A stretch of DNA of 6,362 nt, from contig JAHAYB010000182.1 of NCBI GenBank assembly GCA_018384835.1, positions 1 through 6,362 on the forward strand. Direction: 5' to 3'. The notes beneath the pieces are model-generated. The model was given only the letters and a program-made list of their open reading frames with translations. It did no database searches and was not told where the DNA came from. Below are positions 1-5,807 of the stretch, piece after piece; within the stretch, counting starts at the first letter, position 1, and each line of letters begins with the position of its first letter. The position numbers and the translations under genes were made by a program. The stretch is from Comamonas sp. (GTDB lineage Bacteria; Pseudomonadota; Gammaproteobacteria; Burkholderiales; Burkholderiaceae_C).

Positions 1-452
1 TGGAGGCGGCAGTGGCCTCCGGCTCTTTGATTACCGCCCGCCTAGCTAGCGAGCAGGGGCGCGAGGTGTTTGCCATTCCTGGCTCTATCCACGCGCCGCA
101 GTCACGCGGCTGTCACGCCCTGATTCGCCAAGGTGCCAAGCTGGTTGAGACGGCGCAAGACATCATCGAAGAGCTAGCGCACAGCCACCCCAGCGCCCCT
201 AGCACCCCCATCAAACGCCGTCGCTCCTTGGCAGCGCAGCAAGCGGGGCTCGACTTAGGCGCAACACCAGCGCCAGCGCCAGCCCACCCCATCCTTGATG
301 CCCTAGGCTTTGACCCCATGGGGTTAGACACCTTGAGCGCCCGCACCGGCCTAGATGCCGCCAGCCTGCAAGCCCAGTTGCTAGAGCTGGAGCTAGAAGG
401 CTGGGTCGCCAGCCAGCCCGGCGGCCTGTTTCAGCGCGTTGCCCAGGCTTGA
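1..452 (+). CDS. dprA: DNA-processing protein DprA (Smf), C-terminal part; 5' end outside the window
   Basis: This is the C-terminal part of DprA, the cytoplasmic protein that binds incoming single-stranded DNA during natural transformation and loads RecA on it. The reading frame is open from the left edge (codons from base 3 read E-A-A-V-A-S-G-S-L-I-T-A-R), so an apparent GTG start at base 12 is internal. The end of the Rossmann-like DNA-binding domain is visible: GSLITARLASEQGREVFA, then a PGSI turn and the SRGCHALIRQGAKLVE block, all typical of DprA. A low-complexity linker rich in Ala and Pro (about bases 255-290) leads to a C-terminal winged-helix domain of about 50 residues (HPILDALGF ... 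LELELEGWVASQPGGLFQRV), as in most DprA proteins. The gene ends with TGA at 450-452. No clear terminator follows, so read-through toward metH is possible. Confidence 0.93.
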   Translation, partial: EAAVASGSLITARLASEQGREVFAIPGSIHAPQSRGCHALIRQGAKLVETAQDIIEELAHSHPSAPSTPIKRRRSLAAQQAGLDLGATPAPAPAHPILDALGFDPMGLDTLSARTGLDAASLQAQLLELELEGWVASQPGGLFQRVAQA

Positions 453-479
453 AGGGGCAGTGCCCACTGCGCCGCCGCC

Positions 480-503
480 TCACTGCCTCATTGCCTCACT
501 GCC
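480..503. repeat. Three tandem 8-bp repeats in the dprA-metH gap
   Basis: Three head-to-tail copies of TCAYTGCC are seen: TCACTGCC, TCATTGCC, TCACTGCC. Just upstream, GGCAGTG (456-462) is the reverse complement of CACTGCC, which occurs in the first and third copies, and it can also pair with CACTGC at 465-470. Several mutually exclusive small stem-loops could therefore form in the RNA. No T-run follows, so this is not a standard intrinsic terminator. Function is unknown; it may be a simple slippage repeat. Confidence 0.6.
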
Positions 504-525
504 GACCAGTAACACCCCCGCTTTC

Positions 526-531
526 TACAAT
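526..531 (+). promoter_or_regulatory. Candidate sigma-70 -10 box for metH, giving a nearly leaderless mRNA
   Basis: TACAAT differs by one base from the TATAAT consensus and ends eight bases before the metH ATG at 540. Initiation about seven bases downstream would begin the transcript at or next to the start codon. This fits the absence of a Shine-Dalgarno in front of that ATG. No good -35 hexamer is seen at 16-18 bases upstream, so the promoter would be weak or activator-dependent. This is an inference from sequence only. Confidence 0.4.
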
Positions 532-539
532 GGCGCACT

Positions 540-1628
540 ATGCCTGATACCACCCACACCACAACCCCCACCCCCGCCGCCCCCGACCCCCTGGCGCATT
601 TGCCGCGCTATACCCGCGCCCAGGCGCTGCCGGGCATTTTGCGCCAGCGCATTGCCATTCTGGATGGCGCAATGGGCACGATGATTCAGCGCTTCAAACT
701 CTCGGAAGAGCAGTTTCGCGGCCAGCGCTTTGCTGATTTTGCCCACGACGTAAAGGGCAATAACGAGCTGCTCTCGCTCACCCGCCCGGACATCATTCGC
801 GATATTCACGAAGGCTATCTGGCCGCTGGCGCAGACTTGATTGAAACCAACACCTTCGGCGCAACCAGCACCGCCCAAGATGACTACCACATGGGCCACC
901 TGGCCTACGAGATGAACCTGGAAAGCGCCAAGCTGGCACGCGCTGCCTGCGACAAATTTTCCACCCCCGAGCAGCCGCGCTTTGTAGCCGGCATTCTGGG
1001 CCCCACGCCCAAAACCGCCAGCATCAGCCCTGATGTGAACGACCCCGGCGCACGCAATATCACCTTCGAGCAACTGCGCGTGGCCTACCTAGAGCAAACC
1101 TTGGCGCTGATTGAAGGCGGCAGCGATGTCATCATGGTGGAAACCATTTTTGACACCCTCAACGCCAAGGCCGCATTGTTTGCTGTGGATGAGGCGTTTG
1201 AGCAAACCGGTGAATGCCTGCCCATCATGATTAGCGGCACGGTGACGGATGCCTCGGGGCGCATCCTCTCGGGGCAGACGGTAACGGCTTTCTGGCACAG
1301 CGTGCGCCACGCCAAGCCGCTATCGGTGGGCTTGAACTGCGCCCTGGGTGCGGCGCTGATGCGTCCCTATATCCAAGAACTGGCGAAGGCCGCGCCGGAT
1401 ACCTTTATCAGTTGCCACCCCAACGCTGGCCTGCCCAACCCCATGAGCGATACCGGCTTTGACGAAACCCCAGAAGTCACCAGCCGCCTGGTGCATGAGT
1501 TTGCGGCGGAAGGGCTGGTCAACATTCTGGGCGGCTGCTGCGGAACTACGCCCGAGCATATCGGCGCAATTGCTCAGGCTGTGCGCCCCGAGGCCGCCCG
1601 CCGCCTGTTCTACCCAGCGCAGGAGTAG
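540..1628 (+). CDS. metH: Methionine synthase N-terminal half: homocysteine S-methyltransferase module (split MetH)
   Basis: The 362-residue product corresponds to the homocysteine-binding TIM barrel that forms the first domain of cobalamin-dependent methionine synthase, which transfers a methyl group to homocysteine in the cytoplasm. Visible marks are the [11 protein letters not shown] segment (about 40-50), ETNTFGATS (102-110), and the three zinc-ligand cysteines expected for the family, C267 in VGLNCALG and C333-C334 in GGCCGTT. The protein stops right after this domain; full-length MetH of about 1200 residues continues into folate, cobalamin and reactivation domains. Burkholderiales commonly split MetH into two genes, the second often adjacent, but here the next gene is an exonuclease. 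ATG 540 is the only reasonable in-frame start; the first 20 residues are a Thr/Pro-rich tail. No Shine-Dalgarno is seen, and a -10-like box lies just upstream. Confidence 0.93.
   Translation: MPDTTHTTTPTPAAPDPLAHLPRYTRAQALPGILRQRIAILDGAMGTMIQRFKLSEEQFRGQRFADFAHDVKGNNELLSLTRPDIIRDIHEGYLAAGADLIETNTFGATSTAQDDYHMGHLAYEMNLESAKLARAACDKFSTPEQPRFVAGILGPTPKTASISPDVNDPGARNITFEQLRVAYLEQTLALIEGGSDVIMVETIFDTLNAKAALFAVDEAFEQTGECLPIMISGTVTDASGRILSGQTVTAFWHSVRHAKPLSVGLNCALGAALMRPYIQELAKAAPDTFISCHPNAGLPNPMSDTGFDETPEVTSRLVHEFAAEGLVNILGGCCGTTPEHIGAIAQAVRPEAARRLFYPAQE
565..591 (-). other. Potential G-quadruplex on the template strand at the metH 5' end
   Basis: On the plus strand four runs of exactly five C occur at 565-569, 571-575, 580-584 and 587-591. 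On the minus (template) strand this gives four G5 runs with loops of 2, 4 and 1 bases, a very strong match to the quadruplex pattern. It lies about 25 bases inside metH and encodes the Pro/Ala-rich N-terminal tail outside the conserved fold. It could impede RNA polymerase or replication forks. Folding has not been shown. Confidence 0.6.
1621..1625 (+). promoter_or_regulatory. Shine-Dalgarno for the TTG-started xseA, abutting the metH stop codon
   Basis: AGGAG lies within the last metH codons and ends directly before the TAG stop at 1626-1628, nine bases before TTG 1635. It supports TTG as the real start. The next in-frame ATG (codon 85) would remove the whole N-terminal extra domain. The arrangement suggests that translation of the two genes is coupled. 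Confidence 0.65.
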
Positions 1629-1634
1629 GCGCTT

Positions 1635-3359
1635 TTGAGCAGTTCTGCCCCCACACCGACCACACCCACCTACCTGCAAGTTCCCTACGCAGAAAAAGAC
1701 CAGGCCAAGGCACTAGGCGCACGCTGGGACCCCGCCCAACGCCAGTGGTACGCCCCTGCAGGTCTGGCCCTGCAAGCCTTTGCCCCCTGGCTGCCCGCCC
1801 ACTTGGCGCAGGTGCAGGAAGAGGGGGCGGGCTATCTCGCCTCTACAGAGTTAGCCGCTAGCCAGCGCCCCGCCAGCCATGCCGTGATGCAGGCAGGCAG
1901 CACAGGCATTGGCCTGGCCGAACTGCTGCAAGGCGTGGGGCAGGTGGTAGCTACCAGCTTTGACCAGCCCGTTTGGGTGCGGGTGGAGGTGCTGCGCGTC
2001 TCCACCAAGGGCGGCCATGTCTATCTGGAACTGACCGAGCGCGATGCCCACGACCGCGTACTGGCCAAAGCCCTGGGCATGTTGTGGGCGAATGTTGCCG
2101 CCCAGGTACTGCCCGCATTTGAAGCGGCCACCGGCGCACAACTGGCAAGTGGCATCCGCCTGCTGGTGCTGGCGCGGCCTGTGTTCAAGGCGCAATATGG
2201 CTTCTCGCTAGACATTAGCGCCATTGACTCGGCCTTTACCCTGGGGCAGTTAGAGGCGCACAAGCAGCACATCCGCCAGCGCTTGCAATTAGAGCAACTG
2301 CTAGAGCGCAACCGCCAACTGCCCACGCCCTGGAGCTACCAGCATGTGCTAGTGCTCTCGCCCGAAGATGCCGCTGGCCTGGGCGACTTTGCTGCTGATG
2401 CCCAACGCCTGCAAAGCCTGGGGCTGTGCCAGTTCAGCTACGTCCACAGCCGCTTTCAGGGGGAGGGCGCTGCGGCGCAAATGCTGCAAGCCCTGCAAAC
2501 TGCCCTGGCCGCTCTGACTGAATCTGTGGATGCCATCGTCATCATTCGTGGCGGTGGGGCGGTGAATGATTTGGCCTGGCTGAACGACTACGCCTTGGCG
2601 CAATTTATCTGCACCTGCCCGCTGCCTGTGCTCACCGGCATTGGTCACGAGCGCGATAGCACCATCTTGGATGAAGTTGCCCACCGCAGCTTTGATACGC
2701 CCAGCAAAGTGGTGGCCGCCATTACCCAGACCATCGTGCAGCGCAGTCAGCAGGCGCAGGCGTTTTTTCAGCAGATTGTGGCTAGCAGCCAGCAGCAACT
2801 GCGCCAGGTGCAAGCGCCTTTGGCAGCCATGCACAGCCAGTTGCGGGGCGCTGCCTTGCTGCAAGTGGACAAAGCCCGCCACCACAGCCAAGCGCAGTTA
2901 CGCGCCATTGCCCAATCCAGCCAGCACCACCTGCAACAGGCGCAGCAGCAAGTGCCTGCTAGCTTGGCGGCCATTCGCAGCGCCGCCCAAGCCCATCTGC
3001 GCCTAGCCAGCAGCGCCTTGCAACACCTAGCGCCGCAAGTGCTGCAACTGGCCGCCCGCCAGCATCAGCAAGCCCAGCAGCAACTGGCGCACACCCGCCA
3101 CCAATGGCAGGAACGCGCCCAGCAACAAGTGCAGCAAGCGCAAGAACGCAGCCAAGCACTGCTGCGCGAAATTACCGGCCAAGGCCCACAAAAAACCCTG
3201 CAACGTGGCTTTGCCCTGGTGCGCAATGCCCAAGGCCAACCGCTGATGAGCGCCGCCGCCACCCGCGCCAGCCCCCAGCCCGTGGTGCTGCACTTTGCCG
3301 ATGGCAGCCTGCCCATGCGCCCTGTTCTTGATACTGATACCGATACCCCCGCCCCATGA
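1635..3359 (+). CDS. xseA: Variant exonuclease VII large subunit with an N-terminal DUF5710-like domain
   Basis: The 574-residue product contains a complete exonuclease VII large subunit, the catalytic chain that degrades single-stranded DNA from both ends. In order: a DUF5710-like domain at about 12-55 (YLQVPYAEKDQAKALGARWD, then W38-Y39 and P41), a linker, the OB-fold (about 91-200), the nuclease domain (about 230-365), a long Gln/His/Ala-rich coiled coil (about 365-515) and the C-terminal swivel (TLQRGFALV at 521-529). The four residues important for nuclease activity in the family appear present: D251 in SPEDAAGLGDF, R305 in RGGGA, and H338 and D341 in GIGHERD. Usual XseA chains have about 400-460 residues; the surplus is the extra N-terminal domain and linker. 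The start is TTG, backed by AGGAG nine bases upstream. It lies six bases after metH and overlaps the next gene by ATGA. The Asp-Thr repeat near the C-terminus comes from three GATACY repeats (3330-3347). Confidence 0.9.
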   Translation: MSSSAPTPTTPTYLQVPYAEKDQAKALGARWDPAQRQWYAPAGLALQAFAPWLPAHLAQVQEEGAGYLASTELAASQRPASHAVMQAGSTGIGLAELLQGVGQVVATSFDQPVWVRVEVLRVSTKGGHVYLELTERDAHDRVLAKALGMLWANVAAQVLPAFEAATGAQLASGIRLLVLARPVFKAQYGFSLDISAIDSAFTLGQLEAHKQHIRQRLQLEQLLERNRQLPTPWSYQHVLVLSPEDAAGLGDFAADAQRLQSLGLCQFSYVHSRFQGEGAAAQMLQALQTALAALTESVDAIVIIRGGGAVNDLAWLNDYALAQFICTCPLPVLTGIGHERDSTILDEVAHRSFDTPSKVVAAITQTIVQRSQQAQAFFQQIVASSQQQLRQVQAPLAAMHSQLRGAALLQVDKARHHSQAQLRAIAQSSQHHLQQAQQQVPASLAAIRSAAQAHLRLASSALQHLAPQVLQLAARQHQQAQQQLAHTRHQWQERAQQQVQQAQERSQALLREITGQGPQKTLQRGFALVRNAQGQPLMSAAATRASPQPVVLHFADGSLPMRPVLDTDTDTPAP

Positions 3360-3721
3360 AAAAACCACCCACCAGCTTTCGCGCCGCCTACGACATCCTG
3401 CAACAGCACGCCAACACCCTGCGCGAGCAGGACGAACCGGCGATTGACCAGCTTCTAGACATCGTGCAAGAGTCCGTAGCCGCCTACCAAGTCTGCCAAC
3501 AGCAGATAGCCGCCGTTGAGCAAGCCCTGGCACAGGCGCTAACGGATATGGATGCTGCCGTGAACGAAGGTGCTGGCGCTGCGGCTGCCACACCTACCAA
3601 GCCCATCCCAGCCAAAAAAGTCAAGGCCAAAGCGGTCAAACCACCGCCTGCGCCAGTTCCGTCATCAACTGCCAGCACCGGCAGTTTTTATGACTTTGCG
3701 GATGACGACATTCCCTTCTAG
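3356..3721 (+). CDS. xseB: Exonuclease VII small-subunit-like protein ending in an SSB-type acidic tip
   Basis: The 121-residue product has two parts. Residues about 7-67 follow the two-helix pattern of the exonuclease VII small subunit: SF..A at the start, a Leu-spaced helix, D31..L.DIVQES, then AY..C...I..VE. This part would pack on the coiled coil of the large subunit. Residues about 68-110 form a flexible linker rich in Ala, Pro and Lys. The last nine residues, DFADDDIPF (113-121), nearly copy the C-terminal tip of SSB (E. coli DFDDDIPF), and the final Phe is the true C-terminus, as the tip requires. Ordinary XseB is about 65-85 residues and has no such tail. The ATG overlaps the xseA stop by four bases and has no Shine-Dalgarno of its own, so expression should depend on translational coupling, favouring a joint complex. 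The family assignment rests on pattern and context; the tip is read directly. Confidence 0.82.
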   Translation: MKKPPTSFRAAYDILQQHANTLREQDEPAIDQLLDIVQESVAAYQVCQQQIAAVEQALAQALTDMDAAVNEGAGAAAATPTKPIPAKKVKAKAVKPPPAPVPSSTASTGSFYDFADDDIPF

Positions 3722-3764
3722 CACTCGCTTTGCGCTAGCGGTTAACGGTGTAAGGCGCTTTAGG

Positions 3765-3782
3765 GTGTGAGTAGTGTGAGTA
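3765..3782. repeat. Perfect tandem duplication of 9 bp between convergent genes
   Basis: GTGTGAGTA occurs twice head to tail in the 74-base space between the convergent xseB-like and DUF411 genes. This space also holds the palindrome CGCTAGCG (3733-3740) but no clear hairpin followed by a T-run. Most likely it is a neutral slippage repeat. Confidence 0.6.
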
Positions 3783-3795
3783 CGCTCTTCTCTTA

Positions 3796-4320
3796 TTAGC
3801 TCGCATAGTGCGTAAACACACTGGTATGTACGCCAGCACCCATCAACTTGGGCGTAACCAGCAGCACCTCATAAGCATCTTTGCGGCCATCGTATTCTGG
3901 CCCATCCATGCCGGGGCTACCAATGGGCATACCAGGAACCGTCAGCCCCAGCGCCTGGGGCTTTTGCGCTAGCAGCTTGCGAATGTCTTGGGCAGGCACA
4001 TGGCCTTCAATCACATAGCCTTTGACCACAGCGGTGTGGCAGGAGCCTAGTTCAGCGGGCAGCCCCAAACGGGCGCGGGTGGGGGCATTGCCCTGGGGGC
4101 TGTCATAGGCTTGGACAGCAAAGCCATTGGCCTTGAGGTGGTCTATCCAGTCCTGGCAGCAGCCGCAGTCGGGGTGCTTCCAGACTTCGACCTTGGGCGC
4201 TGCTGCCCAGCTAACGGCGCTGGCCAACTCGGCTGTGCCCAACAGCCCAGCTCCTAGGGCAAGCTGGGTCAGCAGTTGACGGCGGCTCAAGGTAGTAGAT
4301 GGGTGTGCGGTAATAGGCAT
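3796..4320 (-). CDS. Tat-exported DUF411 metal-binding protein
   Basis: The 174-residue product belongs to the DUF411 family, small periplasmic proteins linked to copper and other metal handling. A twin-arginine signal is visible: LSRRQLLTQ with R13-R14, followed by a hydrophobic Ala/Leu-rich stretch and a likely cleavage region near residue 40. The mature part starts with VEVWKHPDCGCCQDWIDHLK, the family's hallmark, with C52, C54 and C55 as probable metal ligands. Further candidates are C94-H95 in LGSCHTAVV and the Met residues in VPGMPIGSPGMDG (131, 138). Start choice: ATG at 4318-4320 has AAGGAA (4327-4332 on the complementary strand) six bases before it and begins the Tat signal. An open frame continues upstream to 4497 but covers the divergent transporter gene and is not credible. 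It is convergent with the exonuclease module and divergent from the transporter, 84 bases away. Its exact metal and partner are unknown. Confidence 0.88.
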   Translation of the reverse strand: MPITAHPSTTLSRRQLLTQLALGAGLLGTAELASAVSWAAAPKVEVWKHPDCGCCQDWIDHLKANGFAVQAYDSPQGNAPTRARLGLPAELGSCHTAVVKGYVIEGHVPAQDIRKLLAQKPQALGLTVPGMPIGSPGMDGPEYDGRKDAYEVLLVTPKLMGAGVHTSVFTHYAS

Positions 4321-4404
4321 GGCGGCTTCCTTTGTAGAACTGAATAGGGCATGTAAACCCGTACCCCCCACATAGTGCGCCGGGGCGGCGTAAAGTTCAG
4401 CGCC

Positions 4405-5571
4405 ATGCAACGAACCTTCTTTTTTGTGGGGCTGCTGGGCTTTGCCAGCATGGCCTCGCTGCGCATTTGTGACCCCATGCTCACCACCTTGAGCCAAGCC
4501 TTTGACGTGCCTGTGCCCGAGGCAGCGCGCACTATCTCCTGGTATGCCGTGGCCTATGGGCTGTGCTTATTTATCTACGGCCCTTTGGGCGACCGGCTGG
4601 GCAAGCTGCGCGTTATCACGCTGGCAGGGCTGGTCTGCACCGTGCTCAATGTGCTGCTGGCGCTTGCCCCGAGTTTTGAGCTGATGGTGCTGGCACGCAC
4701 AGCCGTAGGGGCGGCGGCAGCAGCCATCATTCCACTTTCTATGGCCTGGGTGGGTGACCAGGTGGCTTACGACAAGCGCCAGGAAACCCTGGCTCGCCTG
4801 CTGATTGCCACCGTTAGCGGCATGATGGTGGGGCAGTGGTGGGGCGGCTGGGTAGCCGAGCATTTGCAGTGGCAATGGGCATTTGCCAGCTTGGCGGTGC
4901 TGTTTGGCCTGTCCAGCGGTTTGCTGCTGCGCCATCAGTCCGCACCTGCGGCAGCGGCTGTACCCTCCAATAGCCTGTGGCGCAGTGTGCTGGGCAATAT
5001 TGAGCTGCTGCGCCTGCCCAAGGTGCGCTGGGTACTGGGCATTACCACGCTGGAAGGGGCACTGGCCTTTGGCACCCTGTCCTTCACCCCCTTGCTGTTG
5101 GTGCAGCGCTTTGGCTATTCCGTCAGCCAGGCCGGGGCGCTGATGATGCTCTACGGCGCGGGCGGCCTGCTCTACGCCTTGGGTGCCAGGCATTGGCTGG
5201 GCTTGCTGGGGGAGAAGGGGCTATCCGCCATCGGTGGGCTGCTGATTGCCCTGGGCTTGCTGCTGCTGGGCTGGGCGACCCACCCTCTGGCCGGGGCGCT
5301 GGCCTGCGCCGTCAATGGCCTGGGCTTTTATATGCTGCATAACACCTTGCAGACCCAGGCTACGCAGATGGCTCCCCAAAGCCGAGGGGCAGCGGTGGCG
5401 CTGTTTGCCAGCGTGCTGTTCTTGGGGCAATCCGTGGGGGTGGTGATTTTGGGCAGCAGCCTGGCGCAATGGCCAGCGGGCTGGTCGTATGGCGTGGCCG
5501 CCCTGGCTATTGCCAGCCTGGGTGCGGTAGTGGCGCACCGCTTGGCCGCCAAACAACCGCAAGCCGCCTAG
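4405..5571 (+). CDS. Major facilitator superfamily (MFS) transporter
   Basis: The 388-residue product is an inner-membrane carrier of the major facilitator superfamily, probably an exporter of small molecules driven by proton flux. About twelve hydrophobic segments can be counted, in two halves separated by a polar stretch around residues 168-195. The family's loop 2-3 motif is seen as YGPLGDRLGK (58-67), after a second membrane segment with the usual WY..Y.L pattern, and VGAAAAAIIPLSMAWVGD (101-118) fits the TM4-TM5 region. ATG 4405 starts directly before the first membrane segment and is preferred; an in-frame GTG at 4375 would add ten residues and has no Shine-Dalgarno. Neither start has a strong ribosome site. 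The gene diverges from the DUF411 gene, which might hint at metal-related export, but the substrate cannot be read from sequence. A broken hemerythrin-like gene follows 38 bases later. Confidence 0.88.
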   Translation: MQRTFFFVGLLGFASMASLRICDPMLTTLSQAFDVPVPEAARTISWYAVAYGLCLFIYGPLGDRLGKLRVITLAGLVCTVLNVLLALAPSFELMVLARTAVGAAAAAIIPLSMAWVGDQVAYDKRQETLARLLIATVSGMMVGQWWGGWVAEHLQWQWAFASLAVLFGLSSGLLLRHQSAPAAAAVPSNSLWRSVLGNIELLRLPKVRWVLGITTLEGALAFGTLSFTPLLLVQRFGYSVSQAGALMMLYGAGGLLYALGARHWLGLLGEKGLSAIGGLLIALGLLLLGWATHPLAGALACAVNGLGFYMLHNTLQTQATQMAPQSRGAAVALFASVLFLGQSVGVVILGSSLAQWPAGWSYGVAALAIASLGAVVAHRLAAKQPQAA

Positions 5572-5596
5572 AAGCCTAGAACATGACACACCACCC

Positions 5597-5602
5597 AAGG
5601 AG
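5597..5602 (+). promoter_or_regulatory. Strong Shine-Dalgarno of the interrupted hemerythrin-like gene
   Basis: AAGGAG stands seven bases before ATG 5610. It fixes the start at 5610 in preference to an in-frame ATG at 5583. A ribosome site this good indicates that a real gene began here before it was disrupted. Confidence 0.75.
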
Positions 5603-5609
5603 AGACACC

Positions 5610-5699
5610 ATGCCCCCAGCCAAACCCCACATCCCCACCGCCCTGCCCGGCTGGCGCAGCCCTGGGGTGGGCTTTGAGCAGCCTTTTGCCATGCTCCAC
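5610..5699 (+). pseudogene. 5' fragment of a hemerythrin-domain-like gene, interrupted by an IS200/IS605 element
   Basis: Thirty codons remain after a good Shine-Dalgarno. The peptide P-T-A-L-P-G-W-R-S-P-G-V-G-F-E-Q-P-F-A-M-L-H resembles, from memory, the N-terminus of hemerythrin (HHE) domain proteins common in Comamonadaceae, which normally continue into a helix starting CHERV. Here the frame instead runs into R-V-A-R-G-A-P-S-N-A-V, which matches nothing I know and is followed by the structured end of an insertion sequence; the chimeric frame stops at 5930, inside antisense tnpA sequence. The iron-binding His/Glu residues of the four-helix bundle would all lie beyond the break, so the product cannot work. 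The remainder may lie beyond the insertion sequence, outside this window. The gene starts 38 bases after the transporter stop and was probably in the same operon. The family call is moderate; the break itself is more certain. Confidence 0.6.
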
Positions 5700-5715
5700 C
5701 GGGTAGCGCGAGGGG

Positions 5716-5777
5716 CTCCATCCAATGCGGTTAGCCGCAAAGCGGCTTGGAGGCAAAGCCGTCCGCATTGGCTGGAG
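5716..5777. other. Nested palindrome in the terminal region of the insertion sequence
   Basis: CTCCATCCAATGCGG (5716-5730) pairs with CCGCATTGGCTGGAG (5763-5777), 14 of 15 positions. Inside are two competing small hairpins: AGCCGC-AAA-GCGGCT (5733-5747) and CGGCTT/AAGCCG (5743-5748 with 5756-5761). The structure sits between the interrupted gene and the tnpA stop. It is likely part of the end recognised by the transposase, although it is longer than the short imperfect hairpins typical of this family. Confidence 0.6.
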
Positions 5778-5791
5778 GGGGATTGCGCGGC

Positions 5792-5804
5792 CAGCCGTAG
5801 GCTG
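5792..5804. other. Short hairpin directly after the tnpA stop
   Basis: CAGCC-GTA-GGCTG is a perfect five-pair stem with a three-base loop, ending three bases from the tnpA stop codon at 5808-5810. Its small size suits an IS200/IS605 subterminal hairpin or a weak tnpA terminator. There is no T-run after it in the tnpA direction, so the terminator reading is poor. Confidence 0.4.
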
Positions 5805-5807
5805 ACT

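Noticed and set aside
439..684. Small plus-strand open frame across the dprA-metH gap
   Set aside because: It overlaps both genes out of frame and its proline runs come from the C-rich metH start.
2740..3170. Gln-rich stretch of the large subunit as a tandem DNA repeat or recent expansion
   Set aside because: CAGCAG/CAAGC motifs recur, but no exact long repeat unit is seen; a heptad-like Ala/Gln/Leu coiled coil is expected in exonuclease VII large subunits.
3722..3795. Bidirectional terminator between the convergent genes
   Set aside because: CGCTAGCG and loosely matching GCGC/GGCGC segments exist, but no stable stem followed by a T-run is present on either strand.
4321..4497. N-terminal extension of the DUF411 gene by 59 residues
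   Set aside because: It would overlap the transporter start on the other strand, has no family likeness, and ATG 4318-4320 has a good ribosome site and begins the Tat signal.
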